From assembly GCF_024679245.1 (NCBI RefSeq), contig NC_090184.1:15090144-15154143 (forward strand): DNA of 64,000 bases. The letters are read 5' to 3'. The notes under the pieces are model-generated. The model ran no database searches and was not told the origin of the DNA. It was given only the letters and a program-made list of their open reading frames with translations. This stretch comes from Pseudorasbora parva. Taxonomy: Eukaryota; Chordata; Actinopteri; Cypriniformes; Gobionidae. Positions 22,585 through 36,525 of this stretch are shown here, piece after piece. Numbering within the stretch: position 1 is the stretch's first letter; each line of letters begins with the position of its first letter. A program made the translations under genes and the position numbers.

Positions 22585-23784
22585 AAATGACTCTTTTCTA
22601 AATTCAGCGGGATGTTCTTGAGTCCCACAGAGTTTCAGGCTATCAACTGGACAAGATTTGCTGCTACTACTACTCTCACTCTCGGTACCCTCACAATGGC
22701 ACTGACTTGTCTGTTGTATTTGGTAAGTGCTATTTGTTGGGGTAGTTTCAAGTGATCAGTGCTTCAAGAGAAAACTTCCTTCTGGAACTCCACAATACGT
22801 TGTCCATGAAATGGCTATGTAATTACAAAGTTCTACACATTAAGATTACTTCAAATGGGAGCATTGATTGGTCCTGTGTTCATAAGTGCTTCTCTTTGGG
22901 GTGGTTTTAATGAGGAAGTGAGCTACAGGCAAGACTTAGCCTCTGTTCAATACAAGTTCAATACAAAATTCCATTTTCGGTCAACCTAATATGGTAAACA
23001 ATTGTACCTATGCCTCTAACATTTGTTTAAGTGATAACAGTTAAAGCCATGTTTCAGTTCATTTTCATCTTGACTGTAAGTATATGTTGATATCTACTCT
23101 AACTCTAGCATCTTTCTTTTCAAACAAAGTAGAAAGTGCTATCAAGTTGGGGTAAATATTTACTGACTGGCTTCCCTATGTCCATGTTTTTTTTAAATGT
23201 TCAAATCCTTTATATTGAAAAAATCATCATGGATCATTACAAATATAAGTATTCCTGATACTATGTAAGAATAAGCGCTTCTCTTGTGGACAGCCATGTT
23301 GGTGTTTGATCATGATGTGGTTCTTTCACTGCCATCATGACAAAAGCCTAGCCAGAGTAAACTCTGGAGGGTGCTGTTTACCTAGAGTCTTGGTCTGCCA
23401 CTCTCTGGTTTTGTACTTAGTGAATGTCTTTGCTTCCAACTTGTATCTTGCATGCAACTTGTACCTTGTAAGTGCTACCAACCTGGGACAACATTTGGGA
23501 CAGCCTGGGACAGCATCCTCATCTGCAGTCATGTTCCTGCCATCTTGACTGCAAATCAGTTGATATCTACTCTAACTTTAGCATGTTTCTTTTCAACCAA
23601 AGTAGAAAGTGCTATCAAGTTGGGGTAAATATTTCCTGTCTGACTCCCCTGTGTCCATGGTTTTTATTCAGATCCCTTACATTTTCAGACCCCTTATAGA
23701 TGACTACAAAGAGAAGCATTCCTGATTAATAATAAGTGCTTCTCTTTAGCACAATAAAGTTAGCATCCTGAGGCCTATGCTTTA
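22585..23784 (+). repeat. Unit 17, class S1, 1200 bp
   Basis: Carries TTTTCGGTCAAC and GCATGCAAC. It opens the run of 3121-bp S1 plus La* pairs. Confidence 0.93.
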
Positions 23785-25705
23785 AAATGACTATTTTCTA
23801 TATTCAGCGGGATGTTCATGAGTGTTGTATTTGCATGAATTGCTTAAAATGTGTGAAAAGTCCACCCAAGTTGGAAGAAAAGCTGAGTCGTTCCAAAGAT
23901 GCAAACTGGGCAATCAAAACTTAATGGGCTTACAGAAGTGTCAACGGCCATGACACAGCCGAGGGGGCATGGACACACTTATATTGAGTGCTGGTTAACC
24001 ACATGGCTCAGACAAGCTCTTCCTAAAAGCAGGCAACATGCTCCATGGATGCCCCATGGATCTCGTCGGGTCCTACAGAGTTTCAGGCAATCAACTGGAC
24101 AAGATTTGCAGCTATTACTACTCTCACTCTCGGTACCCTCACAATGGCACTGACTCGTCTGTTGTATTTGGTAAGTGCTATTTGTTGGGGTAGTTTCAAG
24201 TGATCAGTGCTTCAAGAGACAACTGCCTTCTGGAACTTCACAATACGTTGTCCGTGAAATGGCTATGTAATTACAAAATTCTACACATTAAGATTACTTC
24301 AAATGGGAGCATTGATTGGTCCTGTGTTCATAAGTGCTTCTCTTTGGGGTAGATTTAATGAGGAAGTGAGCTACAGGCAAGACTTAGCCTCTGTTTAATA
24401 CAAGTTCTATACAAAATTCCATTTTCAGTCAACCTAATATTGTAAACAATTGTACCTATGCCTCTAACATTTTTTTAAGTGATAACAGTTAAAGCCATGT
24501 TTCAGTTCATTTTTATCTTGACTGTAAGTATATGTTGATAGCTACTCTAACTCTAGCATCTTTCTTTTCAAACAAAGTAGAAAGTGCTATCAAGTTGGGG
24601 TAAATATTTACTGACTGACTTCCCTGTGTCCATGTTTTTTTTAAATTTTCAAATCCCTTATATTTAAAAAATCATCATGGATCATTACAAATATAAGTAT
24701 TTCTGATACTATGTAAGAATAAGAGCTTCTCTTGTGGACAGCCATATTGGTGTTTGTTCATGATGTGGTTCTGTCACTGCCATCATGACAAAAACCTAGC
24801 CAGAGTAAACTCTAGAGGGTGCTGTTTACCTAGAGTCTTGGTCTGCCACTCTCTGGTTTTGTACTTAGTGAATGTCTTTGCTTCCAACTTGTATCTTGCA
24901 TCCAACTTGTACCTTGTAAGTGCTACCAACCTGGGACAACATTTGGGACAGCCTGGGACAGCATCCTCATCTGCAGTCATGTTCCTGCCATCTTGACTGC
25001 AAATCAGTTGATATCTACTCTAACTTTAGCATGTTTCTTTTCAACCAAAGTAGAAAGTGCTATCAAGTTGGGGTAAATATTTCCTGTCTGACTCCCCTGT
25101 GTCCATGTTTTTTTAAAATGTTCAAATCCTTTATATTTAAAAAATCATCATGGATCATTACAAATATAAGTATTTCTGATACTATGTAAGAATAAGAGCT
25201 TTTCTTGTGGACAGCCATATTGGTGTTTGTTCATGATGTGGTTCTGTCACTGCCATCATGACAAAAACCTAGCCAGAGTAAACTCTAGAGGGTGCTGTTT
25301 ACCTAGAGTCTTGGTCTGCCACTCTCTGGTTTTGTACTTAGTGAATGTCTTTGCTTCCAACTTGTATCTTGCATCCAACTTGTACCTTGTAAGTGCTACC
25401 AACCTGGGACAACATTTGGGACAGCCTGGGACAGCATCCTCATCTGCAGTCATGTTCCTGCCATCTTGACTGCAAATCAGTTGATATCTACTCTAACTTT
25501 AGCATGTTTCTTTTCAACCAAAGTAGAAAGTGCTATCAAGTTGGGGTAAATATTTCCTGTCTGACTCCCCTGTGTCCATGGTTTTTATTCAGATCCCTTA
25601 CATTTTCAGACCCCTTCTAGATGACTACAAATAGAAGCATTCCTGATTAATAATAAGTGCTTCTCTTTAGCACAATAAAGTTAGCATCCTGAGGCCTATG
25701 CTTTA
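23785..25705 (+). repeat. Unit 18, class La*, 1921 bp, with a 473-bp expansion
   Basis: Block B switches to block A at 25095-25107, the same junction as in unit 11. The extra segment ends in the TTCTAG haplotype, unlike unit 11. Confidence 0.93.
25108..25580 (+). repeat. 473-bp expansion segment in unit 18
   Basis: Same entry and exit points as in unit 11, differing at TCAAATCCTTT. Confidence 0.88.
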
Positions 25706-26905
25706 AAATGACTCTTTTCTAAATTCAGCGGGATGTTCTTGAGTCCCACAGAGTTTCAGGCTATCAACTGGACAAGATTTGCTGCTACTACTACTCTCAC
25801 TCTCGGTACCCTCACAATGGCACTGACTTGTCTGTTGTATTTGGTAAGTGCTATTTGTTGGGGTAGTTTCAAGTGATCAGTGCTTCAAGAGAAAACTTCC
25901 TTCTGGAACTCCACAATACGTTGTCCATGAAATGGCTATGTAATTACAAAGTTCTACACATTAAGATTACTTCAAATGGGAGCATTGATTGGTCCTGTGT
26001 TCATAAGTGCTTCTCTTTGGGGTGGTTTTAATGAGGAAGTGAGCTACAGGCAAGACTTAGCCTCTGTTCAATACAAGTTCAATACAAAATTCCATTTTCG
26101 GTCAACCTAATATGGTAAACAATTGTACCTATGCCTCTAACATTTGTTTAAGTGATAACAGTTAAAGCCATGTTTCAGTTCATTTTCATCTTGACTGTAA
26201 GTATATGTTGATATCTACTCTAACTCTAGCATCTTTCTTTTCAAACAAAGTAGAAAGTGCTATCAAGTTGGGGTAAATATTTACTGACTGGCTTCCCTAT
26301 GTCCATGTTTTTTTTAAATGTTCAAATCCTTTATATTGAAAAAATCATCATGGATCATTACAAATATAAGTATTCCTGATACTATGTAAGAATAAGCGCT
26401 TCTCTTGTGGACAGCCATGTTGGTGTTTGATCATGATGTGGTTCTTTCACTGCCATCATGACAAAAGCCTAGCCAGAGTAAACTCTGGAGGGTGCTGTTT
26501 ACCTAGAGTCTTGGTCTGCCACTCTCTGGTTTTGTACTTAGTGAATGTCTTTGCTTCCAACTTGTATCTTGCATGCAACTTGTACCTTGTAAGTGCTACC
26601 AACCTGGGACAACATTTGGGACAGCCTGGGACAGCATCCTCATCTGCAGTCATGTTCCTGCCATCTTGACTGCAAATCAGTTGATATCTACTCTAACTTT
26701 AGCATGTTTCTTTTCAACCAAAGTAGAAAGTGCTATCAAGTTGGGGTAAATATTTCCTGTCTGACTCCCCTGTGTCCATGGTTTTTATTCAGATCCCTTA
26801 CATTTTCAGACCCCTTATAGATGACTACAAAGAGAAGCATTCCTGATTAATAATAAGTGCTTCTCTTTAGCACAATAAAGTTAGCATCCTGAGGCCTATG
26901 CTTTA
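25706..26905 (+). repeat. Unit 19, class S1, 1200 bp
   Basis: Matches unit 17 at +3121 bp and unit 21 a further 3121 bp on. I noticed no private variant. Confidence 0.93.
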
Positions 26906-28826
26906 AAATGACTATTTTCTATATTCAGCGGGATGTTCATGAGTGTTGTATTTGCATGAATTGCTTAAAATGTGTGAAAAGTCCACCCAAGTTGGAAGAA
27001 AAGCTGAGTCGTTCCAAAGATGCAAACTGGGCAATCAAAACTTAATGGGCTTACAGAAGTGTCAACGGCCATGACACAGCCGAGGGGGCATGGACACACT
27101 TATATTGAGCGCTGGTTAACCACATGGCTCAGACAAGCTCTTCCTAAAAGCAGGCAACATGCTCCATGGATGCCCCATGGATCTCGTCGGGTCCTACAGA
27201 GTTTCAGGCAATCAACTGGACAAGATTTGCAGCTATTACTACTCTCACTCTCGGTACCCTCACAATGGCACTGACTCGTCTGTTGTATTTGGTAAGTGCT
27301 ATTTGTTGGGGTAGTTTCAAGTGATCAGTGCTTCAAGAGACAACTGCCTTCTGGAACTTCACAATACGTTGTCCGTGAAATGGCTATGTAATTACAAAAT
27401 TCTACACATTAAGATTACTTCAAATGGGAGCATTGATTGGTCCTGTGTTCATAAGTGCTTCTCTTTGGGGTAGATTTAATGAGGAAGTGAGCTACAGGCA
27501 AGACTTAGCCTCTGTTTAATACAAGTTCTATACAAAATTCCATTTTCAGTCAACCTAATATTGTAAACAATTGTACCTATGCCTCTAACATTTTTTTAAG
27601 TGATAACAGTTAAAGCCATGTTTCAGTTCATTTTTATCTTGACTGTAAGTATATGTTGATAGCTACTCTAACTCTAGCATCTTTCTTTTCAAACAAAGTA
27701 GAAAGTGCTATCAAGTTGGGGTAAATATTTACTGACTGACTTCCCTGTGTCCATGTTTTTTTTAAATTTTCAAATCCCTTATATTTAAAAAATCATCATG
27801 GATCATTACAAATATAAGTATTTCTGATACTATGTAAGAATAAGAGCTTCTCTTGTGGACAGCCATATTGGTGTTTGTTCATGATGTGGTTCTGTCACTG
27901 CCATCATGACAAAAACCTAGCCAGAGTAAACTCTAGAGGGTGCTGTTTACCTAGAGTCTTGGTCTGCCACTCTCTGGTTTTGTACTTAGTGAATGTCTTT
28001 GCTTCCAACTTGTATCTTGCATCCAACTTGTACCTTGTAAGTGCTACCAACCTGGGACAACATTTGGGACAGCCTGGGACAGCATCCTCATCTGCAGTCA
28101 TGTTCCTGCCATCTTGACTGCAAATCAGTTGATATCTACTCTAACTTTAGCATGTTTCTTTTCAACCAAAGTAGAAAGTGCTATCAAGTTGGGGTAAATA
28201 TTTCCTGTCTGACTCCCCTGTGTCCATGTTTTTTTAAAATGTTCAAATCCTTTATATTTAAAAAATCATCATGGATCATTACAAATATAAGTATTTCTGA
28301 TACTATGTAAGAATAAGAGCTTTTCTTGTGGACAGCCATATTGGTGTTTGTTCATGATGTGGTTCTGTCACTGCCATCATGACAAAAACCTAGCCAGAGT
28401 AAACTCTAGAGGGTGCTGTTTACCTAGAGTCTTGGTCTGCCACTCTCTGGTTTTGTACTTAGTGAATGTCTTTGCTTCCAACTTGTATCTTGCATCCAAC
28501 TTGTACCTTGTAAGTGCTACCAACCTGGGACAACATTTGGGACAGCCTGGGACAGCATCCTCATCTGCAGTCATGTTCCTGCCATCTTGACTGCAAATCA
28601 GTTGATATCTACTCTAACTTTAGCATGTTTCTTTTCAACCAAAGTAGAAAGTGCTATCAAGTTGGGGTAAATATTTCCTGTCTGACTCCCCTGTGTCCAT
28701 GGTTTTTATTCAGATCCCTTACATTTTCAGACCCCTTCTAGATGACTACAAATAGAAGCATTCCTGATTAATAATAAGTGCTTCTCTTTAGCACAATAAA
28801 GTTAGCATCCTGAGGCCTATGCTTTA
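26906..28826 (+). repeat. Unit 20, class La*, 1921 bp, with a 473-bp expansion
   Basis: The junction is at 28216-28228, identical to units 11 and 18. TTGAGCGCTGG near 27105 is shared only with unit 22, showing that these two are closest relatives. Confidence 0.93.
28229..28701 (+). repeat. 473-bp expansion segment in unit 20
   Basis: Same junction as in units 11 and 18, and the same TCAAATCCTTT as unit 18. Confidence 0.88.
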
Positions 28827-30026
28827 AAATGACTCTTTTCTAAATTCAGCGGGATGTTCTTGAGTCCCACAGAGTTTCAGGCTATCAACTGGACAAGATT
28901 TGCTGCTACTACTACTCTCACTCTCGGTACCCTCACAATGGCACTGACTTGTCTGTTGTATTTGGTAAGTGCTATTTGTTGGGGTAGTTTCAAGTGATCA
29001 GTGCTTCAAGAGAAAACTTCCTTCTGGAACTCCACAATACGTTGTCCATGAAATGGCTATGTAATTACAAAGTTCTACACATTAAGATTACTTCAAATGG
29101 GAGCATTGATTGGTCCTGTGTTCATAAGTGCTTCTCTTTGGGGTGGTTTTAATGAGGAAGTGAGCTACAGGCAAGACTTAGCCTCTGTTCAATACAAGTT
29201 CAATACAAAATTCCATTTTCGGTCAACCTAATATGGTAAACAATTGTACCTATGCCTCTAACATTTGTTTAAGTGATAACAGTTAAAGCCATGTTTCAGT
29301 TCATTTTCATCTTGACTGTAAGTATATGTTGATATCTACTCTAACTCTAGCATCTTTCTTTTCAAACAAAGTAGAAAGTGCTATCAAGTTGGGGTAAATA
29401 TTTACTGACTGGCTTCCCTATGTCCATGTTTTTTTTAAATGTTCAAATCCTTTATATTGAAAAAATCATCATGGATCATTACAAATATAAGTATTCCTGA
29501 TACTATGTAAGAATAAGCGCTTCTCTTGTGGACAGCCATGTTGGTGTTTGATCATGATGTGGTTCTTTCACTGCCATCATGACAAAAGCCTAGCCAGAGT
29601 AAACTCTGGAGGGTGCTGTTTACCTAGAGTCTTGGTCTGCCACTCTCTGGTTTTGTACTTAGTGAATGTCTTTGCTTCCAACTTGTATCTTGCATGCAAC
29701 TTGTACCTTGTAAGTGCTACCAACCTGGGACAACATTTGGGACAGCCTGGGACAGCATCCTCATCTGCAGTCATGTTCCTGCCATCTTGACTGCAAATCA
29801 GTTGATATCTACTCTAACTTTAGCATGTTTCTTTTCAACCAAAGTAGAAAGTGCTATCAAGTTGGGGTAAATATTTCCTGTCTGACTCCCCTGTGTCCAT
29901 GGTTTTTATTCAGATCCCTTACATTTTCAGACCCCTTATAGATGACTACAAAGAGAAGCATTCCTGATTAATAATAAGTGCTTCTCTTTAGCACAATAAA
30001 GTTAGCATCCTGAGGCCTATGCTTTA
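28827..30026 (+). repeat. Unit 21, class S1, 1200 bp
   Basis: The last S1 unit in the window, with CGG at the segment-2 acceptor and GCATGCAAC. All later S units lack these S1 markers. Confidence 0.93.
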
Positions 30027-31474
30027 AAATGACTATTTTCTATATTCAGCGGGATGTTCATGAGTGTTGTATTTGCATGAATTGCTTAAAATGTGTGAAA
30101 AGTCCACCCAAGTTGGAAGAAAAGCTGAGTCGTTCCAAAGATGCAAACTGGGCAATCAAAACTTAATGGGCTTACAGAAGTGTCAACGGCCATGACACAG
30201 CCGAGGGGGCATGGACACACTTATATTGAGCGCTGGTTAACCACATGGCTCAGACAAGCTCTTCCTAAAAGCAGGCAACATGCTCCATGGATGCCCCATG
30301 GATCTCGTCGGGTCCTACAGAGTTTCAGGCTATCAACTGGACAAGATTTGCAGCTATTACTACTCTCACTCTCGGTACCCTCACAATGGCACTGACTCGT
30401 CTGTTGTATTTGGTAAGTGCTATTTGTTGGGGTAGTTTCAAGTGATCAGTGCTTCAAGAGACAACTGCCTTCTGGAACTTCACAATACGTTGTCCGTGAA
30501 ATGGCTATGTAATTACAAAATTCTACACATTAAGATTACTTCAAATGGGAGCATTGATTGGTCCTGTGTTCATAAGTGCTTCTCTTTGGGGTAGATTTAA
30601 TGAGGAAGTGAGCTACAGGCAAGACTTAGCCTCTGTTTAATACAAGTTCTATACAAAATTCCATTTTCAGTCAACCTAATATTGTAAACAATTGTACCTA
30701 TGCCTCTAACATTTTTTTAAGTGATAACAGTTAAAGCCATGTTTCAGTTCATTTTTATCTTGACTGTAAGTATATGTTGATAGCTACTCTAACTCTAGCA
30801 TCTTTCTTTTCAAACAAAGTAGAAAGTGCTATCAAGTTGGGGTAAATATTTACTGACTGACTTCCCTGTGTCCATGTTTTTTTTAAATTTTCAAATCCCT
30901 TATATTTAAAAAATCATCATGGATCATTACAAATATAAGTATTTCTGATACTATGTAAGAATAAGAGCTTCTCTTGTGGACAGCCATATTGGTGTTTGTT
31001 CATGATGTGGTTCTGTCACTGCCATCATGACAAAAACCTAGCCAGAGTAAACTCTAGAGGGTGCTGTTTACCTAGAGTCTTGGTCTGCCACTCTCTGGTT
31101 TTGTACTTAGTGAATGTCTTTGCTTCCAACTTGTATCTTGCATCCAACTTGTACCTTGTAAGTGCTACCAACCTGGGACAACATTTGGGACAGCCTGGGA
31201 CAGCATCCTCATCTGCAGTCATGTTCCTGCCATCTTGACTGCAAATCAGTTGATATCTACTCTAACTTTAGCATGTTTCTTTTCAACCAAAGTAGAAAGT
31301 GCTATCAAGTTGGGGTAAATATTTCCTGTCTGACTCCCCTGTGTCCATGGTTTTTATTCAGATCCCTTACATTTTCAGACCCCTTCTAGATGACTACAAA
31401 TAGAAGCATTCCTGATTAATAATAAGTGCTTCTCTTTAGCACAATAAAGTTAGCATCCTGAGGCCTATGCTTTA
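30027..31474 (+). repeat. Unit 22, class La, 1448 bp
   Basis: Shares TTGAGCGCTGG with unit 20 but lacks the 473-bp expansion. It therefore marks the end of the 3121-bp series. Confidence 0.93.
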
Positions 31475-32675
31475 AAATGACTCTTTTCTAAATTCAGCGG
31501 GATGTTCTTGAGTCCCACAGAGTTTCAGGCTATCAACTGGACAAGATTTGCTGCTACTACTACTCTCACTCTCGGTACCCTCACAATGGCACTGACTTAT
31601 CTGTTGTATTTGGTAAGTGCTATTTGTTGGGGTAGTTTCAAGTGATCAGTGCTTCAAGAGAAAACTTCCTTCTGGAACTCCACAATACGTTGTCCATGAA
31701 ATGGCTATGTAATTACAAAGTTCTACACATTAAGATTACTTCAAATGGGAGCATTGATTGGTCCTGTGTTCATAAGTGCTTCTCTTTGGGGTGGTTTTAA
31801 TGAGGAAGTGAGCTACAGGCAAGACTTAGCCTCTGTTCAATACAAGTTCAATACAAAATTCCATTTTCAGTCAACCTAATATGGTAAACAATTGTACCTA
31901 TGCCTCTAACATTTGTTTAAGTGATAACAGTTAAAGCCATGTTTCAGTTCATTTTCATCTTGACTGTAAGTATATGTTGATATCTACTCTAACTCTAGCA
32001 TCTTTCTTTTCAAACAAAGTAGAAAGTGCTATCAAGTTGGGGTAAATATTTACTGACTGGCTTCCCTATGTCCATGTTTTTTTTTACATTTTCAAATCCC
32101 TAATATTGAAAAAATCATCATGGATCATTACAAATATAAGTATTCCTGATACTATGTAAGAATAAGCGCTTCTCTTGTGGACAGCCATGTTGGTGTTTGA
32201 TCATGATGTGGTTCTTTCACTGCCATCATGACAAAAGCCTAGCCAGAGTAAACTCTGGAGGGTGCTGTTTACCTAGAGTCTTGGTCTGCCACTCTCTGGT
32301 TTTGTACTTAGTGAATGTCTTTGCTTCCAACTTGTCTCTTGCATCCAACTTGTACCTTGTAAGTGCTACCAACCTGGGACAACATTTGGGACAGCCTGGG
32401 ACAGCATCCTCATCTGCAGTCATGTTCCTGCCATCTTAACTGCAAATCAGTTGATATCTACTCTAACTTTAGCATGTTTCTTTTCAACCAAAGTAGAAAG
32501 TGCTATCAAGTTGGGGTAAATATTTCCTGTCTGACTCCCCTGTGTCCATGGTTTTTATTCAGATCCCTTACATTTTCAGACCCCTTCTAGATGACTACAA
32601 ATAGAAGCATTCCTGATTAATAATAAGTGCTTCTCTTTAGCACAATAAAGTTAGCATCCTGAGGCCTATGCTTTA
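31475..32675 (+). repeat. Unit 23, class S2, 1201 bp; first unit of the SSLSLL repeat
   Basis: GACTTATCTG is present, and TTGTCTCTTGC appears for the first time. The TTCTAG end leads into another S unit. Confidence 0.93.
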
Positions 32676-33876
32676 AAATGACTCTTTTCTAAATTCAGCG
32701 GGATGTTCTTGAGTCCCACAGAGTTTCAGGCTATCAACTGGACAAGATTTGCTGCTACTACTACTCTCACTCTCGGTACCCTCACAATGGCACTGACTTG
32801 TCTGTTGTATTTGGTAAGTGCTATTTGTTGGGGTAGTTTCAAGTGATCAGTGCTTCAAGAGAAAACTTCCTTCTGGAACTCCACAATACGTTGTCCATGA
32901 AATGGCTATGTAATTACAAAGTTCTACACATTAAGATTACTTCAAATGGGAGCATTGATTGGTCCTGTGTTCATAAGTGCTTCTCTTTGGGGTGGTTTTA
33001 ATGAGGAAGTGAGCTACAGGCAAGACTTAGCCTCTGTTCAATACAAGTTCAATACAAAATTCCATTTTCAGTCAACCTAATATGGTAAACAATTGTACCT
33101 ATGCCTCTAACATTTGTTTAAGTGATAACAGTTAAAGCCATGTTTCAGTTCATTTTCATCTTGACTGTAAGTATATGTTGATATCTACTCTAACTCTAGC
33201 ATCTTTCTTTTCAAACAAAGTAGAAAGTGCTATCAAGTTGGGGTAAATATTTACTGACTGGCTTCCCTATGTCCATGGTTTTTTTTACATTTTCAAATCC
33301 CTAATATTGAAAAAATCATCATGGATCATTACAAATATAAGTATTCCTGATACTATGTAAGAATAAGCGCTTCTCTTGTGGACAGCCATGTTGGTGTTTG
33401 ATCATGATGTGGTTCTTTCACTGCCATCATGACAAAAGCCTAGCCAGAGTAAACTCTGGAGGGTGCTGTTTACCTAGAGTCTTGGTCTGCCACTCTCTGG
33501 TTTTGTACTTAGTGAATGTCTTTGCTTCCAACTTGTCTCTTGCATCCAACTTGTACCTTGTAAGTGCTACCAACCTGGGACAACATTTGGGACAGCCTGG
33601 GACAGCATCCTCATCTGCAGTCATGTTCCTGCCATCTTAACTGCAAATCAGTTGATATCTACTCTAACTTTAGCATGTTTCTTTTCAACCAAAGTAGAAA
33701 GTGCTATCAAGTTGGGGTAAATATTTCCTGTCTGACTCCCCTGTGTCCATGGTTTTTATTCAGATCCCTTACATTTTCAGACCCCTTATAGATGACTACA
33801 AAGAGAAGCATTCCTGATTAATAATAAGTGCTTCTCTTTAGCACAATAAAGTTAGCATCCTGAGGCCTATGCTTTA
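32676..33876 (+). repeat. Unit 24, class S2, 1201 bp
   Basis: Carries TTGTCTCTTGC. A private T-to-G change gives CCATGGTTTTTTTTAC near 33275. The TTATAG end precedes an L unit. Confidence 0.93.
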
Positions 33877-35324
33877 AAATGACTATTTTCTATATTCAGC
33901 GGGATGTTCATGAGTGTTGTATTTGCATGAATTGCTTAAAATGTGTGAAAAGTCCACCCAAGTTGGAAGAAAAGCTGAGTCGTTCCAAAGATGCAAACTG
34001 GGCAATCAAAACTTAATGGGCTTACAGAAGTGTCAACGGCCATGACACAGCCGAGGGGGCATGGACACACTTATATTGAGTGCTGGTTAACCACATGGCT
34101 CAGACAAGCTCTTCCTAAAAGCAGGCAACATGCTCCATGGATGCCCCATGGATCTCGTCGGGTCCTACAGAGTTTCAGGCTATCAACTGGACAAGATTTG
34201 CAGCTATTACTACTCTCACTCTCGGTACCCTCACAATGGCACTGACTCGTCTGTTGTATTTGGTAAGTGCTATTTGTTGGGGTAGTTTCAAGTGATCAGT
34301 GCTTCAAGAGACAACTGCCTTCTGGAACTTCACAATACGTTGTCCGTGAAATGGCTATGTAATTACAAAATTCTACACATTAAGATTACTTCAAATGGGA
34401 GCATTGATTGGTCCTGTGTTCATAAGTGCTTCTCTTTGGGGTAGATTTAATGAGGAAGTGAGCTACAGGCAAGACTTAGCCTCTGTTTAATACAAGTTCT
34501 ATACAAAATTCCATTTTCAGTCAACCTAATATTGTAAACAATTGTACCTATGCCTCTAACATTTTTTTAAGTGATAACAGTTAAAGCCATGTTTCAGTTC
34601 ATTTTTATCTTGACTGTAAGTATATGTTGATAGCTACTCTAACTCTAGCATCTTTCTTTTCAAACAAAGTAGAAAGTGCTATCAAGTTGGGGTAAATATT
34701 TACTGACTGACTTCCCTGTGTCCATGTTTTTTTTAAATTTTCAAATCCCTTATATTTAAAAAATCATCATGGATCATTACAAATATAAGTATTTCTGATA
34801 CTATGTAAGAATAAGAGCTTCTCTTGTGGACAGCCATATTGGTGTTTGTTCATGATGTGGTTCTGTCACTGCCATCATGACAAAAACCTAGCCAGAGTAA
34901 ACTCTAGAGGGTGCTGTTTACCTAGAGTCTTGGTCTGCCACTCTCTGGTTTTGTACTTAGTGAATGTCTTTGCTTCCAACTTGTATCTTGCATCCAACTT
35001 GTACCTTGTAAGTGCTACCAACCTGGGACAACATTTGGGACAGCCTGGGACAGCATCCTCATCTGCAGTCATGTTCCTGCCATCTTGACTGCAAATCAGT
35101 TGATATCTACTCTAACTTTAGCATGTTTCTTTTCAACCAAAGTAGAAAGTGCTATCAAGTTGGGGTAAATATTTCCTGTCTGACTCCCCTGTGTCCATGG
35201 TTTTTATTCAGATCCCTTACATTTTCAGACCCCTTCTAGATGACTACAAATAGAAGCATTCCTGATTAATAATAAGTGCTTCTCTTTAGCACAATAAAGT
35301 TAGCATCCTGAGGCCTATGCTTTA
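33877..35324 (+). repeat. Unit 25, class La, 1448 bp
   Basis: A standard La unit. Its counterpart is unit 42 at +22163 bp, which differs by a TGTGTTTCTTTC segment. Confidence 0.93.
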
Positions 35325-36525
35325 AAATGACTCTTTTCTAAATTCAGCGGGATGTTCTTGAGTCCCACAGAGTTTCAGGCTATCAACTGGACAAGATTTG
35401 CTGCTACTACTACTCTCACTCTCGGTACCCTCACAATGGCACTGACTTATCTGTTGTATTTGGTAAGTGCTATTTGTTGGGGTAGTTTCAAGTGATCAGT
35501 GCTTCAAGAGAAAACTTCCTTCTGGAACTCCACAATACGTTGTCCATGAAATGGCTATGTAATTACAAAGTTCTACACATTAAGATTACTTCAAATGGGA
35601 GCATTGATTGGTCCTGTGTTCATAAGTGCTTCTCTTTGGCGTGGTTTTAATGAGGAAGTGAGCTACAGGCAAGACTTAGCCTCTGTTCAATACAAGTTCA
35701 ATACAAAATTCCATTTTCAGTCAACCTAATATGGTAAACAATTGTACCTATGCCTCTAACATTTGTTTAAGTGATAACAGTTAAAGCCATGTTTCAGTTC
35801 ATTTTCATCTTGACTGTAAGTATATGTTGATATCTACTCTAACTCTAGCATCTTTCTTTTCAAACAAAGTAGAAAGTGCTATCAAGTTGGGGTAAATATT
35901 TACTGACTGGCTTCCCTATGTCCATGTTTTTTTTTACATTTTCAAATCCCTAATATTGAAAAAATCATCATGGATCATTACAAATATAAGTATTCCTGAT
36001 ACTATGTAAGAATAAGCGCTTCTCTTGTGGACAGCCATGTTGGTGTTTGATCATGATGTGGTTCTTTCACTGCCATCATGACAAAAGCCTAGCCAGAGTA
36101 AACTCTGGAGGGTGCTGTTTACCTAGAGTCTTGGTCTGCCACTCTCTGGTTTTGTACTTAGTGAATGTCTTTGCTTCCAACTTGTATCTTGCACCTAACT
36201 TGTACCTTGTAAGTGCTACCAACCTGGGACAACATTTGGGACAGCCTGGGACAGCATCCTCATCTGCAGTCATGTTCCTGCCATCTTAACTGCAAATCAG
36301 TTGATATCTACTCTAACTTTAGCATGTTTCTTTTCAACCAAAGTAGAAAGTGCTATCAAGTTGGGGTAAATATTTCCTGTCTGACTCCCCTGTGTCCATG
36401 GTTTTTATTCAGATCCCTTACATTTTCAGACCCCTTATAGATGACTACAAAGAGAAGCATTCCTGATTAATAATAAGTGCTTCTCTTTAGCACAATAAAG
36501 TTAGCATCCTGAGGCCTATGCTTTA
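35325..36525 (+). repeat. Unit 26, class S2, 1201 bp
   Basis: GCACCTAAC near 36191 is found only here and in unit 43, tying the two 7.95-kb blocks together. A private G-to-C change near 35640 gives CTTTGGCGTGG. Confidence 0.93.

Larger units (their letters stand above)
22585..25705 (+). repeat. 3121-bp dimer S1 + La*, copy 2 (units 17-18)
   Basis: Directly adjacent to the next copy, forming a true tandem of dimers with period 3121 bp. Confidence 0.88.
25706..28826 (+). repeat. 3121-bp dimer S1 + La*, copy 3 (units 19-20)
   Basis: Follows copy 2 head to tail. Units 21-22 continue the series but lack the 473-bp expansion. Confidence 0.88.
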
